From contig CM077165.1 in the NCBI GenBank assembly GCA_039583875.1, positions 73,768,757 through 73,832,756 of the forward strand: a DNA stretch of 64,000 nt. The letters are read 5' to 3'. Made by a program: the position numbers and the translations under genes. This DNA is from Platanthera guangdongensis (Eukaryota > Streptophyta > Magnoliopsida > Asparagales > Orchidaceae). Below, one piece after another: positions 32,764 to 43,409 of this stretch (its first letter is position 1; the number at the start of each line of letters is the position of its first letter). The notes beneath the pieces were generated by a model. That model searched no databases. It saw only the letters and a list, made by a program, of their open reading frames with translations, and had not been told where the DNA came from.

Positions 32764-34248
32764 TGTTGGGTATTGTATCCACAATTACCTGGATTTGAGG
32801 AAGCCACCTGTCAAGCTAAGATGAATTCACAATGTATTTGATAAAATATTTCAAGTTGTGCTTGCAGTTATTCCACGCTAAGTGCACACCAATGTCAGGG
32901 TGCAGTAGGTCAATATACACGGTTCTGCAAGACATAATCCCTCGTTGAGCAGATCAGTGTGTTGGTCTACGTGTACTCTCTCTATTGGAGTGCACTTACT
33001 TTCAAGTACAGGGCTGTGTTTATGCAAGAGCAGACAAGGAGCAAGGATGAGTCAAAGAGCAGCTCAGAGGCGTAAGATGAAAAATCATCTAAGTAAGAAT
33101 CGACGAGAATCACCAAGTGATTCTCGCCGATTCGGAGAGAATCACTAGTGATTCTCGCCGAATCGTCGAGAATCACTGGATGATTCTCGCCGGCTAAATC
33201 AGAGTGCAATCAAGTCAGATTCGATGAGAATCACAGGTGATTCTCGCCAATTTTGACTTGGGCGATTTTCGGGAACTCCCTGAACCGGATTCTGCTGCTG
33301 GCACTGTTTGAACCGGAACTATGGTTTCCTTCAGGTGGGACCCACAACGGTCATTTGGGAGTATACTTGTGTATAAATACACGGTTATTTTTGAATAGCA
33401 AGAACGGAATAAAAATATACGAAGCTGAGCCGCGACGTAACCTAGATCGCGATTTCCGCTCCGCCGCTGCTGCCGTCGCCGCTCGAGCAAGTTGGTCGCC
33501 GGTCTTGATCGTGGTTTCTTCCAGATCTTCCGGCGACAGAAGCTTAGCCAAGCTTAGAGTCTCACGTGTCTAACCGGAGATCTCTTGTCTCTTGTTTTGT
33601 AGATCGAGAAAATCGTCCCCATCCGAATCGATCGAGACGATTGATCCTAGTGTGACCGTTAGTAGACCTAGCGAGCTTCGCTACGAAGTTTGGATCTCCA
33701 AAGTACAGCAGCCGCACATCGTTGTCGCCGCCGATCCCGTGAACCTAGCCGCCGCCCATCTTGCCGCCGTCGGTTCCGGGGAGATTCTCTCCAAGAGAGA
33801 TCTAGGGTTGTGGAATCTTCGTGGACTTCAAGAACACGTCGTCAACAAAGAGGGACACCTTAGTCACCAAACGTAGTTTGTATCTCTTGTACATTCTAGT
33901 TTTACTTTTGTTGTAAAGGAACGTTGGTTCCTAGTTGTAAGGGTTGGGTGCAACCCGTGTTGTGGGAGTGTTGACTCCTACGTGTGGAAGGGTTCCTTCC
34001 GATAGTGCAAGGATTGGATTTCAATCCTGTTAGTGAAGAGACCGAGTCGTCCCTTGTTGGGAGATAGGTCGAAGGGGGAAAGTGGATGTACCCAAATCGG
34101 GGAACCACTATAAATTGCTTGTGTATTTTCTGTGCTGTGCTGTTTTGTTTTATTGTGCAGGTACAATTTTAAATTCCGCAAAAACGCTGCACGTCACCTA
34201 TTCCCCCCCCCCCATAGGTGAAGATAGTTGACACTAGGTGGACTTTCA
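32764..34248 (+). mobile_element. Y 3' LTR (1485 b)
   Basis: TGTTGGGTATTG...GGACTTTCA. It carries the uninterrupted TEK-1 target site (33030-33050), a shorter palindrome array (33102-33250), the TATA box (33372-33379), the mini-hairpin array (33917-34070), the conserved block and a shorter C tract (34205-34213). It is followed by TCTAA and the resumed X pol gene. Confidence 0.93.
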
Positions 34249-35852
34249 TCTAAGACAAGGGGTACAAACAAGGAGCAGAAATCCAAGCTCAGTACTCTAC
34301 TCCAGTTTTCTATCCCAAGTAGAGCCAAAGAAATTTGAAGAAGCCATCCTAGACCCTCATTGGGTTGAGGCAATGTAAGAAGAGCTGAATCAGTTCAAGA
34401 GATGCAAAGTCTGGGAGCTTGTTCCTAAACCAAAAGACCACAATATAATTGGGACCAAGTGGATCTTTAGGAACAAGATGGATGGACATGGAGTGATTAT
34501 AATGAACAAAGTAAGACTGGTTGCTAAGGGATATAGGCAGGAAGAAGGTATTGACTTTGATCAAACCTTTGCACCAGTAGCCAGACTGGAAGCCATAAGG
34601 ATGTTCCTGGCCTATGCAACCTATCAAGTATTTAAAGTATACCAAATGGATGTTAAGTCAGCCTTTCTGAATGGTAATCTAAAGGAAGAGGTCTATGTGG
34701 AATAGCCATCAGGTTTTGTTGATTCAACTCAACCTAATTATGTCTATAGACGTAGGAAGGCTTTGTATGGGTTAAAACAAGCCCCTAGGGCTTGGTATGA
34801 AACCCTGTCTAGTTTCCTCATTGAGAATAAATTCACAAGGGGGAAAATAGACAAGACTCTATTCCTTAGGGAATCCAGAGGCAAGATCATACTAGTCTAA
34901 ATATATGTAGATGACATAATATTTGAGTCTACTGAAAATAGTCTTTGTAGAAAGTTTGCAAAACTAATGCAAGGACAATTTGAGATGAGCAGTATGGGGG
35001 AACTTAAGTTCTTCTTGGGTCTCCAAGTTTGACAGACTGAGAATGGTTTATCCATATGCCAGTCTAAGTTCACCCTAGAATTGATAAGGAAGTATGGTAT
35101 GGAATCTTCCAGTACCATGAAAACTCCTATGGGATCAAGTATGTCTCTTAGCAAAGATGATGCAGGGAAACCTGTAGATGAGACTTTGTATAGAGGGATA
35201 GTTGGATCCCTATTATATTTGACTACAAGTAGACCATATATCATGTATGCTACATGTGTCTGTGCTAGGTACCAAGCATACCCTAAAGAGTCTCATTTGA
35301 CAGCAGTCAAAAGGATTCTGAGATATCTTAAGGGCACTCACACCTTATCTAGGCCTTTGCTAGCCTAGGAATGGAGAATTTGAACTGACAGGTTATTCAG
35401 ATGCAGATTTTGCAGGCTGCAAAGAAGATATAAAAAGTACAACTGGAACCTGTCAATTCCTAGGTGCAAGACTGATATCATGGAGTAACAAGAAACAAAC
35501 AAGTGTGGCTATCTCCACAGCAGAATCAGAATATGTGGCTGCAGGAAGTTGTTGTGCTCAACTTCTATGAATACAACATCAGCTAGAAGACTATGGTATT
35601 CAAGTAAGTAGAACACCACTATTTTGTGATTCTACTAGTGTTATATCTATTGCAAACAATCCTGTTTCCCATTGTAGAACTAAACACATTGAAATAAAAT
35701 TTCATTTTCTAAGGGAACATGTAGAAAAAGAAGATATTTCAATGGAGTATGTTAATACAGATAATCAACTAGCTGACATGTATACTAAGCCTTTAGAAAA
35801 AACCAAATTCAATAGGTTTAAAATTGAATTAGGTATGATAAACTTAGAATAA
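34249..35852 (+). pseudogene. pol: X pol part 2: reverse transcriptase and RNase H
   Basis: Resumes the frame left at 10898. Copia RT signatures are seen: [43 protein letters not shown] text (34515-34590), [25 protein letters not shown], catalytic YVDDIIF (34902-34922) and GSLLYLT. RNase H follows (YSDADFAG, STTGTCQFLG, KKQTSVAISTAESEY, FCDS, HIEIKFHF) and the end QLADMYTKPLE, with a stop at 35850-35852. Damage: TAA at about 34377 and TAG at about 34703 (both where Gln is expected), TAA just before YVDD, TGA after LGLQV, and a frameshift near 35355-35370. Most stops fit a single C-to-T or G-to-A change. Confidence 0.92.
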
Positions 35853-35877
35853 GTTTACAAAAATGGCTAAGTAAAAA

Positions 35878-36306
35878 GGTGTCGACACACAGAGTTGTCT
35901 GTGTCGACACTTCAGGGAAACGGTGTCGACACATCTAGGAAGTTGGTGTCGACACTTCAGAAAATTAGTGTCGACACATACAGGGTAGGTGTCGACACAT
36001 CCAAGGTGGTGTCGACACTTAGACTTTATGCAGGATTAGTGAAGTAAAGTCTCGACTAAGTGTCGAGTTAAGTGGTGTCGACACATAAACAAGTGTCGAC
36101 ACATATATTCTGTCGACTATACTTGTGTCGACACATAGGTGTCGAGACATTATAAGTCTGTGTCGACACTTTTCAACAGTGTCGACACAATTTAAGTTTC
36201 TTGACGCGCCCTTTCATCTTCAATCCTAGAAAGGTATAAATAGGATTTCGCCATTATCTGTCGACATGCTCACCAAAGTTTCGAGACCAAACTTGTGTGT
36301 CGACAC
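35878..36306. repeat. Internal GTGTCGACAC array upstream of X ORF3
   Basis: About 17 sites of the same palindrome as in the X LTR, in 430 bases between the pol stop and ORF3; most are perfect. It is not an LTR fragment: the sequences between sites differ from those of the LTR array. Confidence 0.93.
36235..36242 (+). promoter_or_regulatory. TATA box ahead of X ORF3
   Basis: TATAAATA directly downstream of most of the internal palindrome array and about 100 bases before the ORF3 ATG at 36341. The array-then-TATA order copies that of the LTR, which suggests a separate promoter for ORF3. This is inference from layout. Confidence 0.55.
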
Positions 36307-36340
36307 CTCTCTTCTCTCAATTAAAATTCTTCAAACCCTA

Positions 36341-39172
36341 ATGGCGCCCAAGCTCGAAGAGAACATGAATGAAGGATATGAACTGGTGTGGCATGCGTTT
36401 GATGACGCAGAACCAGAGATCAAGGATGTGATAACCCTAGTTGCAAACTCAGGGTTAGATTTTCTTGTTTCAGAGACAACCAAGATATGGAAGAAAGAAG
36501 TTCTAGAATTTCTGAATGGAGCAACCTTAGACGAATCTGGACTCAAGATAAAGTCAAGTGTTCATGGAGAAAAGGTGAAGGTCTCACCTAAGAGTTTGAG
36601 AAAGGTACTAAACCTACCAAGGACTAAGGAAGAAGATGAAGTTTCTGCTTCTAAGACCAGAGAAGCTTTAACATGGTGTGGACTGGATTCCAAGATGAAA
36701 ATTAGATCAGTATTCAACAGAAAGGGAATGAACAGCCAAAGAAAATTTCTCTCTGAAATTGTTGGCAAGGTGATCCTGTGCAAGTCTGGAGGACATGACA
36801 GGATTTCAGCATATATGTTCAGTCTAATGACAAGGTTAATCTTCCAACTAAATACTGATTAGTCTGCAGTAGTGTTTGAGAAGATTAAGGAGAGCCTGAA
36901 GAAACAAAATTTGGGTAGGATTCTTAGTCTATACCTTGCTGGTAGTATACCAGAGGTGATGAGTCAAGCAGCTGGATCTAAAATCAACCACATGAGAAGA
37001 ATGGATTTGAGGATCTTCTCAAGATGGGATAGGGTCTTGAATAAGGAAATGCCAACTCCTGAGAAGGAAACCCCACTAAAGAAAAAGAAGAAGACAGCCC
37101 CTGTGGCACAAGATTCCTCTAGTAGCTCTAAAGAACATGTTGTCTTTACACCAGATGATGAACAAGAAACTGGAACTGTTGGAAAGTCTCCAGATAGACA
37201 AGAAGCTGCAGACATGCAGGGAGAGCTACCTCAAGCTAGCCCAATACACCAGGATTCTATCCAGGGGGAGCCTCTTCTAGTGGAAGAGCCAACTCCACTA
37301 GAAAGTGAACAAGCAACCCACACCATACTTGAGGTAATCACTGAGATTAATGCATTAGATTTTCATATTGAGGATGATATCTTATCTGATTCAATACCTC
37401 ATGTTAATCAGCAACCTCATAAACATAACCAATACCATGATGTTGTCATGGAGGACACATCTGTTGCAGATCAAGTAGTATCTGATCAAGTTGATGATGA
37501 GACAAGAGAATCTACACCCCATCCTCAACAGGAATTTACCCTAGAAGAGCTATTCCCAAATCTTCTACAAACAGACTTTGAGAAAGAAAGTGCTGCTGCT
37601 GAGGGGGAGAATGCTCATGTTGAGGGGGAGCCAGTAGTTATTGTTGAGGAAACTGCAAGGAAGGAACCTGAAGTGTAGAAGGAGTTACCTCCAAGCCCTA
37701 AGGACAGGGTTGATATTGCAAGCACATCTGCTTTTGAAGATGAGGAGGCTGTCAGAGCTAAAAAGAGAAAGTTTCAAGTCTTCAAGAGGAGGAGCCAAAA
37801 TTATAAGAAAGCTCTGCAAACCATTGCACAACAACCTACACCACAGCCAGCACCATCTGTAGATTACAGTTCTCTGATGGTTGCAATGCAGATAAAGCTT
37901 GATGAGCAAAGACAGGCTTTGCAATCTTATATGGATGAAGGGCATAAGTCTCTACAGTTTGATCTAGCCCAAGATATTAAGTCCATTAGATTTGAAACGA
38001 ATCTAAATAAGAAGGAGATGACTGACTACTTCCATAAGGGAGGGAATGTAGTGGTGTACTTGGCTACGCATCAAGAGAAAATCAAAGCTCAAGTGGATGA
38101 ACTTGAAGTAAAGCAAGGATATGTTCTGGAGAATCAAATAAGAATGAATGATAATTTGACAGCTTCCCACAATGCTTTTGTAACTGAACTAAAGAATATA
38201 GCAACTGCCCAGAATGCAGCCCTGACCACTGCCAAAGAGGAATTTGACAAAGCACTGTAAGAGAGCCTAACTGATGTTACTTCTGCAATTCAAGATTCTC
38301 AGAAGCTGATCACTGAAAAACTCCAAAGGTTTAAACCTTTCTACAAGGATGGAGTAAATTACCTAAATGCCCAAATCAGATTTCAGAATGATGATCTCAG
38401 AGATCACATTGAAAGAGAAGTCATAAAGGGGGAGAGGGTGTTAGTCAAAGCCAGCTCTGATCATGCAAAATGGATTTCCAATTCCATCAGAGACACCCTT
38501 GGTTATCCTCCATTGTGTGATGATGACAATGTAGCAGAGTCTGGGATTCATCCTGCATATCTTAGAGGGGAGCAAGCTGAAGTGGCTCAAGTTATATATC
38601 CTCCACCAGACTTTGATATGATTCATGCAGACATACAATCCATGTATAGCCCTCCTGAGGGTAATCAGAAGGTCATCATTGAGAAAGTGGTTCAGCCTGT
38701 GTCAGAGGCCATACTGAAAGAACAAGAAGCTTTGCTCAAAGAACAAGAGACTCAATTGTCTAAGAAAAGGTTCAGAGAGCAAGCTGAACAAAGGCCTGAT
38801 TTTGAACAGTGGAGCCCCACTTCAAGGAATATTATCTTAACTGCATGGAAGGCTGCCAAGGATAATATTCAAGACAGAAACAAGTGGTTTTCTGAACTGG
38901 AATGGAGAAAGCATGAGTCCAGGCAAGAAGCCATTGTGCAATACAGAAGAAAGGCTAAGATGGGAAAGCTACCTCCTACTGCCTAGGAGCCTAGCAAGTA
39001 CTTTTCTAAGCCTTATCATTACTTTGAGAGGCAAAAGATCAAAGCTGAAGAGCTAAAGAAGAAGAATCTTAAAGGCAAGAAGCCTGCTGCTGCTGAAGAT
39101 GCTGAAGCCCCTGTGCAAGCAAAGATATAGTCTGGGAAGGGCATAATTATCAAGGAGGCTGAGCAGAAATAG
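36341..39172 (+). pseudogene. X ORF3, Sirevirus env-like-position gene
   Basis: A single frame of about 940 codons from ATG 36341 to TAG 39170-39172, interrupted only by in-frame stops (36860-36862, 37676-37678, 38258-38260, 38984-38986, 39128-39130), with no frameshift. Sections: a globular N-terminal part (about 1-230) with LSEIVGKVILCKSG, FEKIKESL and GRILSLYL; a long acidic, Ser/Pro/Gln-rich middle; a KKRKFQVFKRR basic patch (a possible nuclear signal, about 37765-37800); a coiled-coil-like region (37870-38260); and a C-terminal WSPTSRNIIL ... YF-KP-HYFERQ part. It matches Y ORF3 throughout. This is where Sireviruses carry the env-like gene, but no signal peptide or membrane span is evident. 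GGGGGAG words recur in it. Confidence 0.8.
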
Positions 39173-39447
39173 AATAGAATTTATCTTTAGTTTACAGTTG
39201 TAATCTTTTGATTTTAAACACTCTGTAAACGTTTGTATAATGAATATGATAAAGTTCTTAGAACTATGTGATGTGTGTTAATTCTATTACATAATTGTTC
39301 TGAGATATTGGTATATACATGTTTTGTTTTAATACATGTTTATGTTTTCTCTGGTTATATAATCCTGTTTTACATCATACTGTAATTTTGTTATGTATGG
39401 TGTATATCATTGACTAAGGGTTATGACTTCTCCAAATAGGGGGAGAT
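39173..39447 (+). other. X 3' untranslated region and polypurine tract
   Basis: AT-rich, no ORF. It ends with AAATAGGGGGAGAT (39434-39447), the polypurine tract for plus-strand priming, directly before the 3' LTR. Confidence 0.85.
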
Positions 39448-41497
39448 TGTTGGGTACATTGGATTAAATGTACCTGATTTGAATAAGCCTCACCCTACTC
39501 AATGATATACATCAAAATGTATTTGATATATTTTGAGTTGCCTTGTGCAGGTTAAGTATTTGTAGGGAAAGCTGAAAAGTTTCTAAGTCCATGTGTCGAC
39601 ACCCAGAAGGAAAGTGTCAACACTTAAGAAGACTTGTGTGGACACCCAGACAAGCAGTGTCGACACTTGGAGTAATTGTGTCGACACCAGGGATGCAGAG
39701 TCTACACCTGACAGAAAGTGTCAACACATACAGTTTGTGTCGACACTCAGTGAAGAGAAGTCCAGAGAAGTAGTGTCGACACTTAGCAGTAGTGTCGACA
39801 CCTAGAGGAACCTTGTCTACATCAGAAAGTGTCGACACTTGGAGGCTGTGTCGACACTCAGCAAATTTCGGCAGAGTCTAAGTATAAGTGTCGACATAAT
39901 AAAGAATGTGCCGACACTCAGCAGAAGACTCAACACATGAAGAAAGTGTCGACACAATGAAGAATGTGTCGACACGCAGCAGAAGACTCAATACATGAAG
40001 AAAGTGTCGACACTAGGAGGCTGTGTCGACACTCAGCAAAGTTCAACAACAATTTTAAGTACAAGTGTCGACACAAAGGAGATGTGTCGACACTCAGCCA
40101 AAGTCTCAACAGAAGAAAGAATATGTCGACACAAGGAGCTATGTCGACACTCAGCAAGTATCAACACAGAAGGCAAGTGTCGACACCAAGAAGATGTGTC
40201 GACACTGAACAAGTTCAACACAAGAAGATGTGTCGACACAAAGGAGTTGTGTCGACAATTATAAGAATTCAACTAAGTACTGAAGAACATGAAGTTGTGT
40301 CGACACACAATATCAGTGTCGACACATGATGAAGAGGCTATGTCGAGAAGTGAATTCTACAACACAAGGAGTTGTGTCGACAACTTGAAGGCTAGTGTCG
40401 ACACTTACTCTACTTGTGTCGACACTTGATCTATAAGTGTCGACACTTAAAGACAGACTGTCTCGACACTTTCAGACAGTTACAAATATTTCAAGAAGTG
40501 ACTGGATGACATGACAGCTGCCATTCCAGCCGGTCTACTGCAACTATCAGAGATGTCAGAAAGCCGTTAGAAACTAGATCAGTCGGTCACCATGAAGAAG
40601 GCCTATATAAAGGCTTATTCTGTCTACAGAAGAAGATGATTAACAACAAGAGATCAACAATCAAGGTTGTTGAAAAGCAATTCATTGAAGACCTTCAAGT
40701 GAAGATCTAAGTAGTTGGAGAGAGAGAGCTCCTTCCAAGAAGTCAGCCGTTGGAACCAGGCTGTGAAGAAAGTTTCAGATTGAGATCTGAAACTTAAGTT
40801 AGCAGTGATTGAAGATCAGCTGCGGAGAATCAATCCTATTGTGTTCTACATTCAAGAAGCTTTGAAGAAAGCCAAGTGAGGTTGATCTCAGCAGAGTTCA
40901 TTCAAGAACTCATCAAGAACCTGTCAACTCATCTCTTTTTTTTTCTGAGTTGTAGGTATATACTTTGTATTCTAAATTTCTTATAGGATCCTTAGGGATC
41001 TGAGTTGTAAGCTTGTAATTATAAAGGCTGAGTGGTAGGGCCTGTGTGCCTGAGTGTAAGAGATCTATTTCTCTGAGTGTAGGCCTGTTGTGGCTGAGTG
41101 TAGGCCTTGTGGCTGAGTGTAGGCCTTGGTGGAGGCTGAGTGTAGGTCTTTGGAGAAGACTGAGTTGTAGGGCCTTGGGCCTGAGCTGTAGGAACCATTT
41201 GGGATTCTGAGTGTAAGATCTGGGGATCTGAGGAATAGTGGAGGAGTTTGGCCGAATCTAGTACACTACTAGATAGGCAAAGGGGGAAAGTGGATGTACC
41301 CAAACTTTGGGGAACCACTATAAATCTGTGTGTTCACTGTGTGCATGTTTTATTCTGTGATTGTTGATTGATTGCTGTGAAGAAGTAGATATAACTCTGT
41401 GATATTATCTGCAATCTGCCTAAAAAGTTTAAAAAAGATTTAGTCACCTATTCACCCCCCCCCCCCCCCTCTAGGTGATTAGGTACAATTTCTTTCA
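39448..41497 (+). mobile_element. X 3' LTR (2050 b)
   Basis: Matches 5130-7178 with about 3% differences. The palindrome array is at 39594-40472, TATA at 40604-40611, the mini-hairpin array at 40986-41229 and the C-tract hairpin at about 41447-41477. Several palindrome sites are lost to C-to-T or G-to-A changes relative to the 5' LTR. Hairpin stems are mostly kept; one C-to-T turns a G-C into a G-U pair, and one loop changes TGAG to TGGG. Confidence 0.93.
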
Positions 41498-41502
41498 GAG
41501 AG

Positions 41503-42299
41503 GCTACACTTGAATAGACATTAATGGCCATAGGGGGATATTCGGCCATGGTGAATTGGTGCCTTTTCATATGCTTGGCTGGCTGGAATGGAATTGATTG
41601 CAAACTCCTCCCAAGGTCAGGGGGATGAATGGAGGCTTAGGGGGGAGAATGAGAAGCCTCTTGCATTCTCCATTATTGTCCCATCTTTCTCTGTCCTCCC
41701 TTAAATGGAAAACTCCACCTTCTCTCTCATAGTCATCACCTCCAAAACTTATGTATATTCTAGCTGGTTTCTACTTACTCTAGCTAGCGGGCCATCCTAA
41801 TTGGCCTATCCCATTTGGATGATTTGGTTTTGGCCATCTTCCCCATTTTGGGCTTGGTTTGACCAAGGTTGACTTGGGGGTATTGACTTGTCAAATGAGT
41901 GGGCTTGACTGTCAACTAGGTGACTTGAGTCCCTTGCCACCACTACCCATGTCACTAGTGACTTGGTACCATCCACTATGTCAATTAGTGCAATTTGAAC
42001 AAACTAGGGTAAGGGATGACTCTGGTCAATTCCAACCCCTTAGTTGACCCCTAATGGTTATCTGGGCTTTCAAAAGGTCCCTATAGGGTTGAGAATGACA
42101 TGGTTGGTCAAGTGGTCTGTGTTGGGGGTCATTGGCCAAACCCTCGCATATATGTCTAGGAACTACTATTTCAGATCAAGGTGCTTTCACCTATTTTTTC
42201 ATAGGCACCCATGGCCCTCCTGGTCTTCGTTAAAGCTTTGTCATGACCTATTCATGACAAAAGACCTCCTAGGGGTCTGATTGTTTGTGGGATGTTACA
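41503..42299 (-). mobile_element. TEK-old LTR, part 2 of 2 (LTR 5' end)
   Basis: On the minus strand it starts TGTAACATCCCA, then (C/T)AGACCCCTAGGAGG...ATGAATAGGTCATGAC, aligned with the TEK-1 LTR start at 11175-11240, and carries the same GGTCAA-rich text. It joins 5129 across the X insertion. Confidence 0.85.
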
Positions 42300-42866
42300 A
42301 TTGATGAGATATAGGTTCCTTAAGCCGTGCAATAGTGATGAGTTCGATATTTAAATTGTTTTGAACTTATTTGGGGGTAGTTTTCACGCATGCGCACTAC
42401 ACTTCTCATTCTTTATGCTATATTTGATGATTGTTAGTATTTTACAGACTGCCTTCACTCAATGCCTGTGAACTTAGATGCATAATTGCTTTGCAGACTA
42501 CTGGGCTTTGACTATCCATACCTTATTCAACGCATTTTGGTATCTGCATTGAGTGAACTAGCTACACTCAAAGCCTGTGGACTTAGGCAATTTTTTAGCC
42601 TTTCTAGCATCCTTCTTTAACATCTGCATTGAGTGCACTGGCTCACTCAACTCCTGTGGACTTGGATAGATTTCTTTATCTCATCTTCTCTACCTTTTCA
42701 CCTATCATCAACCACTTGGAATACCTGTCCATCAATGCGACAAGGACGAACCTACATGCATGAAGTTGAATATAAATCAAGTACAACTACATGTATACCT
42801 TTAACTTGTTTGACTTCTACAAATCTGGGACATTGTGAGTAACGGACCAAATAGTCTCCCCTATTT
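42300..42866 (-). mobile_element. Z 3' LTR remnant and polypurine tract
   Basis: A tract CAAATAGGGGAGA (minus, 42854-42866) matches the X and Y tracts. Beyond it lies LTR-like sequence with three copies of a CACTCAATGC/GCATTGAGTG motif followed by CTGTGGACTTAG (42450-42670), perhaps the private palindrome array of this family. It ends abruptly at TEK-old. Confidence 0.55.
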
Positions 42867-43409
42867 GAAAAAGTCAAAACCCTCAAACAACATTCTGAGT
42901 TAATGATATACACTAACATATGTAGCAATAAAACATTAAATCGGAAACTTATAACAAAGAACAAGAGCGTCAAGTTATAGGTTACTACCTTCCCTTCCTA
43001 CAGGTGATCATCATCACTTCTTGCTCCCCCTGTTTTGCTACTGCCTGTCCTTGATCATTTCCTTGATTATTTCCTTCTCCCCCTTTTTGACTTCTTTAGG
43101 ATAGTTAGGGAGGTGCTAGCCTCTGATTATCTTATACCCCTTTTTGAGTTCAGATAATCAACTGTTATAGCTGCTTGCTCCTTCTCTACAGGAAGCTGAA
43201 TCTATCCCTGCAAGTTCTAGATTTGCTCCCCCTCAACTGAGGCATCTTCTATCATCCTTTCCGGTAGACACTTTAGTCTATTCTAGTTTGGATAGCACTT
43301 GAACCCCTTGAAAAATTTTCATACCACTGAAGGTCTTTTCCACCTGCAATATGTAGTACAACCTACAACTAAAATAACACAAGGTGCAACTAAAGCTATA
43401 GCATGTTTA
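42867..43409 (-). other. Z region between pol and 3' LTR
   Basis: Short and non-coding. On the minus strand it has three AGGGGGAG/CAGGGGGAG words (about 43030, 43080, 43230), like the repeated polypurine words in the ORF3 regions of X and Y. ORF3 itself seems to have been deleted. Confidence 0.55.

Larger units (their letters stand above)
10899..34248 (+). mobile_element. Sirevirus Y, non-autonomous (no pol), split by TEK-1
   Basis: Inserted in the X pol gene with a perfect target duplication TCTAA (10894-10898 and 34249-34253). The 5' LTR is 10899-11174 plus 26113-27450; the 3' LTR is 32764-34248. The internal region (27451-32763) has gag and ORF3 but nothing resembling protease, integrase, RT or RNase H. 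LTR differences are about 40 in 1.48 kb by eye, besides an array-length difference. The 5' LTR is about 129 bases longer than the 3' LTR because of extra palindromic units. It must have used enzymes from another element to move. Confidence 0.92.
5130..41497 (+). mobile_element. Sirevirus X (Ty1/copia), autonomous-type, split by Y and TEK-1
   Basis: Flanked by a perfect 5-bp target duplication GAGAG (5125-5129 and 41498-41502). LTRs are 5130-7178 and 39448-41497, both TG...CA. The internal order is gag, protease, integrase, (Y inserted), RT, RNase H, a palindrome array, ORF3, polypurine tract. Copia domain order plus a large gag with two zinc knuckles and an extra ORF after pol is the Sirevirus (SIRE1/Maximus) layout. 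The LTRs differ at about 60-70 sites by eye (near 3%), mostly transitions. All three genes carry in-frame stops, so this copy is inactive. Confidence 0.93.

Noticed and set aside
36341..39172. Captured host gene inside X
   Set aside because: A homologue lies at the same position in Y, so it is an element gene rather than a private capture. Older capture by the Sirevirus ancestor remains possible.
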